A stretch of DNA of 64,000 bases from Streptomyces hyaluromycini (GTDB taxonomy: Bacteria; Actinomycetota; Actinomycetes; Streptomycetales; Streptomycetaceae), in NCBI RefSeq assembly GCF_002217755.1, contig NZ_BCFL01000023.1, positions 220,635 to 284,634 of the forward strand. Reading direction: 5' to 3'. The translations under genes were made by a program, and so were the position numbers. Under the pieces are notes generated by a model, which was not told the DNA's origin, made no database searches, and was given only the letters and a program-made list of their open reading frames with translations. This document shows, piece by piece, positions 31,252 to 39,302 of this stretch. Within the stretch, counting starts at the first letter, position 1. Every line of letters begins with the position of its first letter.

Positions 31252-33099
31252 TCAGCTGTCCTTGCGGAGGGCGTGGGCGAGGAGGTCGAGGAAGGAGCGG
31301 TTGATGAGGCTCGACTCGGCGGGCCTGAGCGGGCGGCGGGACAGCATCGCGGCCTGCCCGTAGAGGGCTTCGGCGCTGGTGCGGGCCAGTTCGGGCTCGT
31401 CGATGGTGACCGCGGTGCGGACCAGCGGGTTGAGCTGGTTGAGGATCAGCTGGGCTCGCGGGGCCTCCTGGCGGAGGTGGCCGAGGATGTCGCCCCACAC
31501 GCCGCCCTGCTGCTCGCGGGCGAGCTGGGAGCGCGTGCGCTCGTGCCGGGCCTCGCGGCTGTCGAGGAGGAGGGCGGGGGCGGAGGCGGGCTGGAAGGTG
31601 CGCAGCGCGACGTCGCAGTCGAAGACCCCGAGGGCGTCACGGGCCTGGGCGAGGTAGGCCGCGGCGGCGAGCTCCGTCTCCCGGTCGACGGGGTCGAGGT
31701 GGGCGGTGAGGGTGCCGGGGTCGAGGTCGGCGACGCTGACCTCGGGCCTGATCTCCGGCAGCCGGTGGACGAGTTCACGGTCGTAGGTGTAGCCGCCGTT
31801 GACGACGCCGAGCCCGGCGGCCGCGGCGATCGCCGCCACCTGCCGGAACTCCTCCACGCTGGCGGTCACGAGGACGGTGCGGTGGGTGCGCGCGAACTCG
31901 TCCAGGGTGGCGTGTCCGTCGGTGGTCTCGAACGGCAGCCATGGCAGGAGCATCCGCAGGATCTCGTCGTCGTGCACGGCCAGCGACTTGACGGCCAGGT
32001 GGTGGGTCTGGAGGAAGCGGCCGAGGAGGTCGGGGTCGCTGGCGGCGGTCCGGGCGATCCAGGCGCGGAGCCGTTCGGCGAGGGCGTCGCGGACCGCGGC
32101 GAGGGTGTCGTCCTCGTACAGGGACTCACGGGACGCGGTCGGGCGCAGGCTCTCGGCGTCGAGGACGCAGCGGACGAAGAACGCCCACTCGGGCAGGATC
32201 TCCTCGGCCTGCTCGGACAGCAGCATGCCCTTGACGTGCACGCGGTGGCCGTGGCGGCGCCCGGCGGGCACCGCGTCGGGGAGCACGCACGCGATGCCCT
32301 TGAGGCCCACTGCCGGCAGGTCGAGGTCGATGGTGTCCAGCGGGGTGAACCCGAAGACCTCCTCGCCGTACGCGGCCAGCGCGCGGGAGCGTGCGCCCGG
32401 TGTGGGGTAGGTACGCGCCCAGGGTGCGGGCTCGGGATTGACGGCCGCGCCGGGGCCGCCGGTGCCGTCGTCGAAGGTCACCGGGTGGCGCAAGAGGGAG
32501 CCGAAGTGCCGGGCCAGCGCGTGCACTTGGGCCGGCCGGGTCCACTCGCCCGCGTCGGCGCGGGGCGTGAGGGTGACGGTGGTGCCGGGGCGCGGGCGGG
32601 CGGCGGCGGGCAGGGTGCGGACGGTGTAGCTGCCGTCGCCACGGCCCCGCCACTCCACGGCGGGGGCGTCCGGGGTGCGGGCGGAGCGGCTGACGACGTG
32701 AATCTCGTCGGCGACCAGGAAGCAGGAGAGCAGCCCGATGCCGAACTGGCCGATGAAGTCCGCGCGTTGCTCGGCGACCTGCTCGGCCCGCTTGCTGCTG
32801 CGGCCGATGGTGGCAAGGAAGGTGTGCACGTCGGCCTCGGTGAGACCGACGCCGTCGTCCTCCACCCGGACCACCGAACCGTCGGCGTACAGGCGGATGC
32901 CGAACGCGTCGGCGGGGGCGCCGGGTTCGAGGCCGTGCCGCGCGGTCAGCGCGTCCACCGCGTTCTGCAGGAGTTCGCGCAGGTAGACGCGGGGGCTGGA
33001 GTAGAGGTGGTGGGAGAGGAGGTCGACGAGGCCGCGCAGGTCCACCTGGAAGGTGCGGTCGGCGCCGGCCGGGCTCGCGGGGGTGTGGGGCAGGGTCAT
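31252..33099 (-). CDS. htpG: HSP90-family molecular chaperone (HtpG-like)
   Basis: 615 residues, normal for HtpG. The GHKL ATP site is intact: E-L-L-Q-N-A-V-D-A-L, D-D-G-V-G-L and I-G-Q-F-G-I-G-L-L-S-C-F. The middle-domain catalytic arginine lies in T-A-S-R-E-S-L-Y. The C-terminal dimerisation region is present but diverged. It should be an ATP-driven cytosolic chaperone. ATG 33099 is preferred to the upstream TTG at 33102. The next gene is the TPR-like protein, 2 bp away. The symbol reflects family; several bacterial HSP90-like branches exist and this one may not be the housekeeping form. Confidence 0.82.
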   Translation of the reverse strand: MTLPHTPASPAGADRTFQVDLRGLVDLLSHHLYSSPRVYLRELLQNAVDALTARHGLEPGAPADAFGIRLYADGSVVRVEDDGVGLTEADVHTFLATIGRSSKRAEQVAEQRADFIGQFGIGLLSCFLVADEIHVVSRSARTPDAPAVEWRGRGDGSYTVRTLPAAARPRPGTTVTLTPRADAGEWTRPAQVHALARHFGSLLRHPVTFDDGTGGPGAAVNPEPAPWARTYPTPGARSRALAAYGEEVFGFTPLDTIDLDLPAVGLKGIACVLPDAVPAGRRHGHRVHVKGMLLSEQAEEILPEWAFFVRCVLDAESLRPTASRESLYEDDTLAAVRDALAERLRAWIARTAASDPDLLGRFLQTHHLAVKSLAVHDDEILRMLLPWLPFETTDGHATLDEFARTHRTVLVTASVEEFRQVAAIAAAAGLGVVNGGYTYDRELVHRLPEIRPEVSVADLDPGTLTAHLDPVDRETELAAAAYLAQARDALGVFDCDVALRTFQPASAPALLLDSREARHERTRSQLAREQQGGVWGDILGHLRQEAPRAQLILNQLNPLVRTAVTIDEPELARTSAEALYGQAAMLSRRPLRPAESSLINRSFLDLLAHALRKDS

Positions 33100-33186
33100 C
33101 AAGGCGTCCGGGGTGGGGTGGTCGACGGGTGGCGGGAAGAGACGTGCCGGGCGGTGTGCGAGACACCGGTGACGGCGGCCGTCGGC

Positions 33187-34170
33187 TCAGGAGCGGCGCC
33201 GGAAGCGGGCGTACGCCTTCTCCGGCTGCGCCATGTAGGTCCAGGGCCACCGGGTGAAGGCGCCGTCCAGCTCGTGGTAGACGCGCGGGGCCACGACGGA
33301 CTCGGAGGCCAGCGACAGGGCCATGGCGAAGATGTTGAAGTCCTCCTGCCAGCCCGGGCACCGCTCGTAGTCGGGGTGGAGGATGCTGCGCTTGGCCGCG
33401 TCCTTCAACTCGCCCTGGATCTCGGGGGTGTCGAGACAGTTCTTGTCGTCCGACTCCACCCAGTCCTCGATGTGGGCCATGGCGACCGCGCAGCCGAGGC
33501 GATGGCCGTCGGGAGCGTCGGCGAACGCCTTGCGCGCGAACTCCAGGGCCTGGCCCGGCTCACCGTGCCAGCGCGGCTGGAGGTGCGACACCCACTCGAT
33601 GTGGGTCTCCAGGTCCAGCGGGTCGCGGCGCAGGGCGGCGTCGAGCCGTGCCTCGTTGACGGGGGTGCCCAGCGACATGCCACGGCCCGAGGTGAGCAGG
33701 CGGCGCCACGGCGTGATCCACTCCGGCCGCAGCTCGGCGGCTTCGAGCAGGTGCTCCTCGGCGATGTGGAGCCGCTCGTGGAAGATGCGCCACTGTTCCT
33801 GCGAGACGTTCGAGGCACGCGCGGAGGTGCGCGCCTCCCAGCCCCAGCTGATGTGGCGCGCCCCGGATATGAGCAGGGCCGTCGCCCGGTGCTCCTCGTC
33901 CTCCTCGACGGCCCGGCCGATCCACTCCTCCAGCCCGTCCACGTCGGACAGTTCACCCAGCACCTGGTGGTCGCGGCCGAGATCGAAGTGGGCCGACGCC
34001 ATCTTGACCGCGTCCCAGTCCCCCGACTCCGCCGCCACCACCAGCGCCATGACCCGGGTGTCCCCGAGGAACTGCAGCTTGTACACCCCGTTCTGCCGGC
34101 GCGGCGCGGGCAGGGCATGCGGATCCGCCGCCGGTCTCTCCCCGCCTCTGCCGAACAGCTTGCCGAACAT
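33187..34170 (-). CDS. Conserved helical protein upstream of the HSP90 gene, function unknown
   Basis: 327 residues. A basic N-terminal tail (M-F-G-K-L-F-G-R-G-G) leads into a helical protein with TPR-like spacing. Features include tryptophan-rich segments (W-G-W-E-A-R, R-P-E-W-I-T-P-W-R-R-L-L) and the central W-V-S-H-L-Q-P-R-W-H-G. No signal peptide, membrane helix or catalytic motif was recognised. It lies 87 bp upstream of the HSP90-family gene on the same strand. It may belong to the same functional unit (two helical repeat proteins flanking a chaperone). Confidence 0.6.
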   Translation of the reverse strand: MFGKLFGRGGERPAADPHALPAPRRQNGVYKLQFLGDTRVMALVVAAESGDWDAVKMASAHFDLGRDHQVLGELSDVDGLEEWIGRAVEEDEEHRATALLISGARHISWGWEARTSARASNVSQEQWRIFHERLHIAEEHLLEAAELRPEWITPWRRLLTSGRGMSLGTPVNEARLDAALRRDPLDLETHIEWVSHLQPRWHGEPGQALEFARKAFADAPDGHRLGCAVAMAHIEDWVESDDKNCLDTPEIQGELKDAAKRSILHPDYERCPGWQEDFNIFAMALSLASESVVAPRVYHELDGAFTRWPWTYMAQPEKAYARFRRRS

Positions 34171-34283
34171 GCCGCGCCCTCCCCAGGTCCCGCGTGATCA
34201 TTCCGGTGCAGCATAAGCGGCCCCACCGACATCGCCGCACAGGGTTTTCACCGGTGGCCTTCCGATGACTTCCGGCAGTGTCC

Positions 34284-34790
34284 TCAAGGGGCCGGACGGT
34301 CCACGGCGTACACCGTGACCGGGTTGCCCCGCAGAAGGTCCTCTCGGCGCGGCGCGAACCCCAGGCGCTCGGCCACCCTGGCCGACGCCTCGTTGCCCGG
34401 CCGTATGAGAGCCGTGAAATAGGCGTCGTCGAGCGTGGCGAACCCCCACTCCAGGCACGCTTGAGCGGCCTCGGTCGCATACCCGTGACCCCAGTGGTCC
34501 GCTCGAAGGGTCCACCCCAGTTCCACCTCATCGAACTGCTCCCAGTACTACAGACCGCTCCGGCCGATGAACTCCCCACTCGACTTCAGCTCGATCGCGC
34601 ACAGGCCATGGCCTCGCTCGGTCCACTGCCGCTCGATCGCGGTGAGCCGCTCCAGCGCCTGTTGCCGCGAGCAGGACCCGACAAAACGGTTGACCTGCGG
34701 GTCCGCATGGAGTTCGACAAAGACGTCCACGTCGGACACATGCAGAGGCCGCAGGAGCAGTCACTCGGTCTCGATCACGCGTCCGAGCAT
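34284..34790 (-). pseudogene. GNAT acetyltransferase killed by two nonsense codons
   Basis: Read from ATG 34790, one frame encodes a complete GNAT of 168 codons: the V-I-E-T-E...L-L-L-R-P-L start, then F-I-G-R-S-G-L, then D-E-V-E-L-G-W-T-L-R, the acetyl-CoA loop region D-H-W-G-H-G-Y-A-T-E-A-A, and N-E-A-S-A-R-V-A-E-R-L-G-F near the end. Two in-frame stops interrupt it. TGA at 34761-34763 sits where homologues have Arg or Trp. TAG at 34548-34550 sits between S-G-L and Y-W-E-Q-F. Both fit single C-to-T changes from CGA and CAG. It resembles RimJ/RimL-type N-acetyltransferases. Confidence 0.85.
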
Positions 34791-34845
34791 AGAACCCGCC
34801 GCCGACCCGGCCGAGGCAGTCGCTGCAACGGCCCGTCGCAGCCCG

Positions 34846-35382
34846 TCACATGGGGAGCGAGAACAGCCGCACCGTCCCAGAGGGCCAGCGGGCGTCGTCG
34901 TGCAGGGGGGTCACCATGGTCCGCAGTGGCATGGTGACCAGACGGCCTTCGGGTTGTTCGACCAGTACGTCCCTGTCGAGCGGATGCCATCCGAGGCGCC
35001 GGTAGAGCGGCACCAGGGGAGGCCGGCAGAACAGGAGGGCGTGCCGAGGACCCATCGTGCGGGCGTGCTCCAGTGCGGCTGTGACGACGCGCCGCGCCAG
35101 CCCCCGCCCTTGCATGCGGGGTGCGACGGCCACCCCGCCGACGCCCACCACCTCTGTCCCGGCACCGTCGATCGCGACAGGCAGTCGCAGCAGGCCGGCG
35201 TGGGCCACGAGCCGGTCGTCGTGTCTGATGCCGAAGTGGTCTTCTTTCGGCAGCCAGGTCAGACCCGTCGAGGCGACACCGAAGGGATCATCGCCGGTGC
35301 CGAGGATCTCCTCCTGGTCGGCCTTCGTGTACCGGGGCAGCCGCACCACAGTCGGTGCCACGGAGGACTGGTTCTCAGACAT
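34846..35382 (-). CDS. GNAT-family N-acetyltransferase
   Basis: 178 residues. The acetyl-CoA pyrophosphate loop is V-A-P-R-M-Q-G-R-G-L-A-R-R, preceded by strand 4 V-V-G-V-G-G-V-A-V. The C-terminal half has the L-Y-R-R-L-G-W-H-P motif seen in many GNATs. It is intact, unlike the neighbouring GNAT pseudogene just downstream on the same strand; the two are not close in sequence. The acceptor substrate is unknown. Confidence 0.8.
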   Translation of the reverse strand: MSENQSSVAPTVVRLPRYTKADQEEILGTGDDPFGVASTGLTWLPKEDHFGIRHDDRLVAHAGLLRLPVAIDGAGTEVVGVGGVAVAPRMQGRGLARRVVTAALEHARTMGPRHALLFCRPPLVPLYRRLGWHPLDRDVLVEQPEGRLVTMPLRTMVTPLHDDARWPSGTVRLFSLPM

Positions 35383-35493
35383 TCCCACATGATGATCTCT
35401 CCGCCGACCACGGACCAAGCAGTCCCCCCGGCCAAGGAAAGAATCTCGCGCGGTTTCTGTTACGGCGGCGCCGGCGGCGGACCCTCCCTTCAT

Positions 35494-37221
35494 ATGGACA
35501 CCTTCTCTCCCACCCCGGAGCCCTCCGTGCCCCTCTCCCACCGCGCTCCGACCTGGACGCGCCGCAAGCTGCTCGGCGCCACGGCGGGCGGCACCGCGCT
35601 CGCGGCACTCGGCACGTTCGGCGTCCGCCGCTTCGCCTCGGCGGCCGATGCGAACACCAGCGCCGTCGGTGACGTCGTGGGCAAGGTCACCGTCGGCTAC
35701 CAGGGCTGGTTCGCCTGCAAGGGCGACGGCGCGCCGATCAACGCCTGGTGGCACTGGGCCCCCAACAGCGCCTCCACCCCCTCCCCCTCCAACAACGGCA
35801 TCAAGGCCTGGCCGGACATCCGCGACTACACCAAGACGTACCCGACCGCCTTCGCGAACTTCGGCAACGGCCGCGCCCCTGGCCTGTTCTCCTCCTACGA
35901 CCAGCAGACCGTGAACACCCACTTCCTGTGGATGCAGCAGTACGGCATCGACACCGCCGCCCTCCAGCGCTTCAACCCCACCGGCGGCGAGGGCCCGACG
36001 CGGGACGACATGGCGCAGAAGGTACGCTCCGCGGCCGAGGCCTACGGCCGGAAGTTCTACATCATGTACGACGTCAGCGGCTGGACGAACATGCAGTCGG
36101 AGATCAAGACCGACTGGACGAACAAGATGTCCGCGCACACGGCCAGTTCGGCGTACGCGACGCAGAACGGCAAGCCGGTCGTCTGCATCTGGGGCTTCGG
36201 ATTCAACGACGACAAGCACGCGTTCAGCGCGGACGCCTGCCTCGACGTCATCAACTGGTTCAAGAACCAGGGCTGTTACGTCATCGGCGGAGTACCGACC
36301 TGGTGGCGGACCGGTACCGGCGACTCCCGCTCGGGCTTCTCGGACGTCTACCACGCACTCGACATGATCTCGCCGTGGCTGGTCGGCCGGATCGGCACCT
36401 CCTCCGACGCGGACAACTTCTACACCAACGCGACCGTCCCCGACGTCGCGGACTGCGCCTCCCACGGCATCGACTACCAGCCGTGCGTCCTGCCCGGTGA
36501 CGTCGCCGAACGCCAGCGCGCACACGGCGACTTCATGTGGCGGCAGTTCTACAACATGGTCCGGGCCGGAGTGCAGGGCATCTACATCTCCATGTACGAC
36601 GAGTACAACGAGGGGAACCAGATCGCCAAGACCGCCGAGTCCCAGGCATGGGTCCCCACCGACGCGGGCCTGCTCGCCCTCGACGAGGACGGCACCGCCT
36701 GCTCCGCCGACTACTATCTGCGCCTCACCGGCGACGGCGGCCGCATGCTCAAGGGCGACCTCGCCCTGACCGCCACCCGCCCCACCACCCCCTACGTCAA
36801 CGGCACCTCGGCCGGCACCCCCGCCACCGCCACCGTCACCCTGAAGGCACGGGCCAACGGCAAGTACGTGACGGCCGAGAACGCGGGCGCCTCCGCCCTG
36901 ATCGCCAACCGGGACTCGGCCGGCACCTGGGAGAGGTTCGACCAGATCGACCTGGGCAACGGCAACATCGCGCTGCGTTCACGCGCCAACGGCCGGATCG
37001 TCTGCGCGGACGACGCGGGCGCGTCCGCGCTGATCGCCAACCGTACGGCCATCGGCAGCTACGAGACCTTCCAGCTGGTGAAGAACTCCAACGGCACCGT
37101 CAGTCTGCTGGCCGCCGCCGACGGCAAGTACGTGACCGCCGAGAACGGCGGCGCCGACCCGCTCATCGCCAACCGCACCGCGATCGGGACCTGGGAGCAG
37201 TTCGACCTGACGACGGTCTAG
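35494..37221 (+). CDS. Tat-exported GH71/GH99-like protein with fascin-like beta-trefoil
   Basis: 575 residues from ATG 35494. The twin-arginine signal T-R-R-K-L-L-G-A is followed by a hydrophobic stretch. The catalytic-type (beta/alpha) domain (about 55-430) contains V-G-Y-Q-G-W-F-A-C, Y-D-Q-Q-T-V-N-T-H-F-L-W-M-Q-Q, F-Y-I-M-Y-D-V-S and S-M-Y-D-E-Y-N-E-G. These fit the GH71/GH99-like superfamily, where the conserved acidic residues in M-Y-D-V and D-E-Y-N-E are probably catalytic. The C-terminus (about 445-575) is a fascin-like trefoil with repeats of A-N-G-K-Y-V-T-A-E-N. It is convergent with its paralogue at 37244. GH71 enzymes cleave alpha-1,3-glucan, which fits the neighbouring GH87 genes. 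Confidence 0.75.
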   Translation: MDTFSPTPEPSVPLSHRAPTWTRRKLLGATAGGTALAALGTFGVRRFASAADANTSAVGDVVGKVTVGYQGWFACKGDGAPINAWWHWAPNSASTPSPSNNGIKAWPDIRDYTKTYPTAFANFGNGRAPGLFSSYDQQTVNTHFLWMQQYGIDTAALQRFNPTGGEGPTRDDMAQKVRSAAEAYGRKFYIMYDVSGWTNMQSEIKTDWTNKMSAHTASSAYATQNGKPVVCIWGFGFNDDKHAFSADACLDVINWFKNQGCYVIGGVPTWWRTGTGDSRSGFSDVYHALDMISPWLVGRIGTSSDADNFYTNATVPDVADCASHGIDYQPCVLPGDVAERQRAHGDFMWRQFYNMVRAGVQGIYISMYDEYNEGNQIAKTAESQAWVPTDAGLLALDEDGTACSADYYLRLTGDGGRMLKGDLALTATRPTTPYVNGTSAGTPATATVTLKARANGKYVTAENAGASALIANRDSAGTWERFDQIDLGNGNIALRSRANGRIVCADDAGASALIANRTAIGSYETFQLVKNSNGTVSLLAAADGKYVTAENGGADPLIANRTAIGTWEQFDLTTV

Positions 37222-37243
37222 GCGCGTCCGGGACGGCCGGGCA

Positions 37244-39217
37244 TCAGGCTCCGAAGACCTGGAACTCCGAGACCTGCCCGGCCGGCCAGCCGCTGTTGGC
37301 CGTGAAGGTGAGTCGTAGGTAGCGGGTGGTGGCGGTGGACGGGAGCGTGAGGGTCGCGGTGTTGCCGGTCGCCGGGTCGAAGGTGTACCCCGCCGAGGCG
37401 AGCAGTTGGGCGAAGGTGCCGCCGTCCGTGCTGCCCTGGACGGAGATGGTCTGGGTGCGGGTGGTCCAGGCGGTTGCCGGGGGGAGGTGGAGGACGATCC
37501 GTCTGACGCCCGTGGCAGCGCCGAGATCGACCTGCACCCACTGCGGGAAGGCGTTGTTGGCCGACTCCCAGTAGGTGTTGGTGTCGCCGTCGGTCGCGTT
37601 GGACGAGGCGTAGACCTGGGTGTGGCTGCTCTCCGAGGTGGGGCGGTGCAGGGCGAGGTTGGTGGTGCTGGAAGGGGGGTCGGTGGTGACGGTGACCTGG
37701 TTGGAGGGCTGCGACACGTTTCCCGCCGCGTCGTAGGCGACGACGTCGAAGGTGTACGCGGTGGCCGCACCGAGTCCGGTGACGGTGAACGAGGCGGCGC
37801 CGGTGGTGCCCACCTGGGTGCTGGTCGAGCCGGACACCTGCAGGACGCGGTATCCGGCCACCCCGACGTTGTCGGTCGACGTGTTCCAGGCCAGCGAGAC
37901 GGAGTTGCCGGTGTGCCCGGTGACGGTCAGGGCACCCGGCGCGGCCGGCGGTGTGGTGTCGCCGCCGGTGGGGACGACCGGCTGGGTGGGGCGGGTGGCG
38001 GTCAGCGCGATCTGCCCCTTGAGCATGCGGCCGCCGTCGCCCGTCAGGCGAAGGTAGTAGTCGGAGGAGCAGGCGGTGCCGTCCTCGTCGAGGGCGAGGA
38101 ATCCGGAGTCGGTGGGCACCCATGCCTGGGTCTCGGCGGTCTTGGCGATCTGGTTGCCCTCGTTGTACTCGTCGAACATCGAGATGTAGATGCCCTGCAC
38201 TCCGGCGCGGACCACGTTGTAGAACTGCCGCCACATGAAGTCGCCGTGCGCGCGCTGCCGGCCGGAGACGTCGCCGGGCAGCACGCAGGGCTGGTAGTCG
38301 ATGCCGTTGGCGTTGCAGTCGGCCTGGTCGGGGACCGTGTATGTGGTGTACGCGTTGTCGGCCTCGGTGACGTTCCCGATGGCGCCGACCATCCACGGCG
38401 AGATCATGTTGAAGGCGTGGTAGACACCCAGGAAGCCGGGCTGCGAGCCCCCGGTCCCCGTCCGCCATTCGCGCGGGACGCCACCGATGACGTAACACCC
38501 CTGGCCCTTGAACCAGTTGACGACGTCGAGGCAGGCGTCAGCGGTGAAGGGATGGTTGGGGTCGTTGAAGCCGAAGCCCCAGATGCAGACGACCGGCTTC
38601 CCGTTCTGCCTCGCGTAGGCGGAGGACGCGGTGTGCGCGGACATCTTGTTCGTCCAGTCCGTCTTGATCTCGGACTGCATGGTCGTCCAGTTGGAGACGT
38701 CGTACATGATGTAGAACTTCCGCCCGTACGACTCTGCCGCGCTGCGCACCTTGGTCGCCATGGCGTCGCGGGTGGGGCCCTCGCCGCCGGTGGGGTTGAA
38801 CCGTTGCAGGGCGGCGGTGTCGATGCCGTTCTGCTGCATCCACAGGAAGTGGGTGTTCACCGTCTGCTGGTCGTACGACGAGAACAGCGTGGCGGGCTGA
38901 CCGTTGCCGAGGGCGGCGTACGACGTCTGGTACGTCTTGGTGAAGTCACGTACATCGGGCCAGCACTTGATGTTGGTGTTGGTCGGGGACGGCGACTGGC
39001 CCCAGTTCTGGCTCCAGTGCCACCAGCCGTTGATGGGCGCGCCGTCGCCGATGCAGGCGAACCAGCCCTGGTAGCCGACGCTGATCTTGCCGACGACGTC
39101 GCCCGGCGCACTGGCCGCCGACGCGGTCTGCGCGAGTACGGTCTCGGTGGCGCCCACGGTTCCCACCGCGGTGGCCGCGATCGCGGCCCGTAAGAAGACT
39201 CTGCGTGTGACACCCAT
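37244..39217 (-). CDS. Tat-exported GH71/GH99-like protein with FN3 and F5/8C domains
   Basis: 657 residues. The Tat-type start is T-R-R-V-F-L-R-A-A. The catalytic-type domain (about 38-410) is very similar to that of the neighbouring convergent gene at 35494, sharing Y-D-Q-Q-T-V-N-T-H-F-L-W and F-D-E-Y-N-E-G-N-Q. The C-terminus differs: a fibronectin type III domain (about 425-510) and a discoidin-type carbohydrate-binding domain (about 515-657). The discoidin domain is nearly the same as those ending the two GH87 proteins. ATG 39217 follows GAGGAG. It is downstream of the first GH87 gene and separated from it by a terminator. Probable role: attack on alpha-1,3-glucan outside the cell. Confidence 0.75.
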   Translation of the reverse strand: MGVTRRVFLRAAIAATAVGTVGATETVLAQTASAASAPGDVVGKISVGYQGWFACIGDGAPINGWWHWSQNWGQSPSPTNTNIKCWPDVRDFTKTYQTSYAALGNGQPATLFSSYDQQTVNTHFLWMQQNGIDTAALQRFNPTGGEGPTRDAMATKVRSAAESYGRKFYIMYDVSNWTTMQSEIKTDWTNKMSAHTASSAYARQNGKPVVCIWGFGFNDPNHPFTADACLDVVNWFKGQGCYVIGGVPREWRTGTGGSQPGFLGVYHAFNMISPWMVGAIGNVTEADNAYTTYTVPDQADCNANGIDYQPCVLPGDVSGRQRAHGDFMWRQFYNVVRAGVQGIYISMFDEYNEGNQIAKTAETQAWVPTDSGFLALDEDGTACSSDYYLRLTGDGGRMLKGQIALTATRPTQPVVPTGGDTTPPAAPGALTVTGHTGNSVSLAWNTSTDNVGVAGYRVLQVSGSTSTQVGTTGAASFTVTGLGAATAYTFDVVAYDAAGNVSQPSNQVTVTTDPPSSTTNLALHRPTSESSHTQVYASSNATDGDTNTYWESANNAFPQWVQVDLGAATGVRRIVLHLPPATAWTTRTQTISVQGSTDGGTFAQLLASAGYTFDPATGNTATLTLPSTATTRYLRLTFTANSGWPAGQVSEFQVFGA

Positions 39218-39250
39218 CTGGACTCCTCTGGTCGAGTGGCCTTCGGTGAC

Positions 39251-39292
39251 CGGTGCCGCCGGGCGCGCTCACGCTCGCGCCCGGCGGCACCG
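39251..39292. terminator. Hairpin terminator after the first GH87 gene
   Basis: A 17-bp stem (39251-39267 with 39276-39292) and 8-nt loop lie 11 bp beyond the minus-strand GH87 stop and upstream of the GH71/99-like gene. Confidence 0.8.
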
Positions 39293-39302
39293 TCGGATCG
39301 GA

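Noticed and set aside
31237..34197. A 986-codon plus-strand open frame opposite the HSP90-family gene and its neighbour.
   Set aside because: It is the antisense of three genes with recognised or helical-repeat protein products; its composition (Gly/Val/Glu/Arg-rich) is typical of GC-rich antisense frames.
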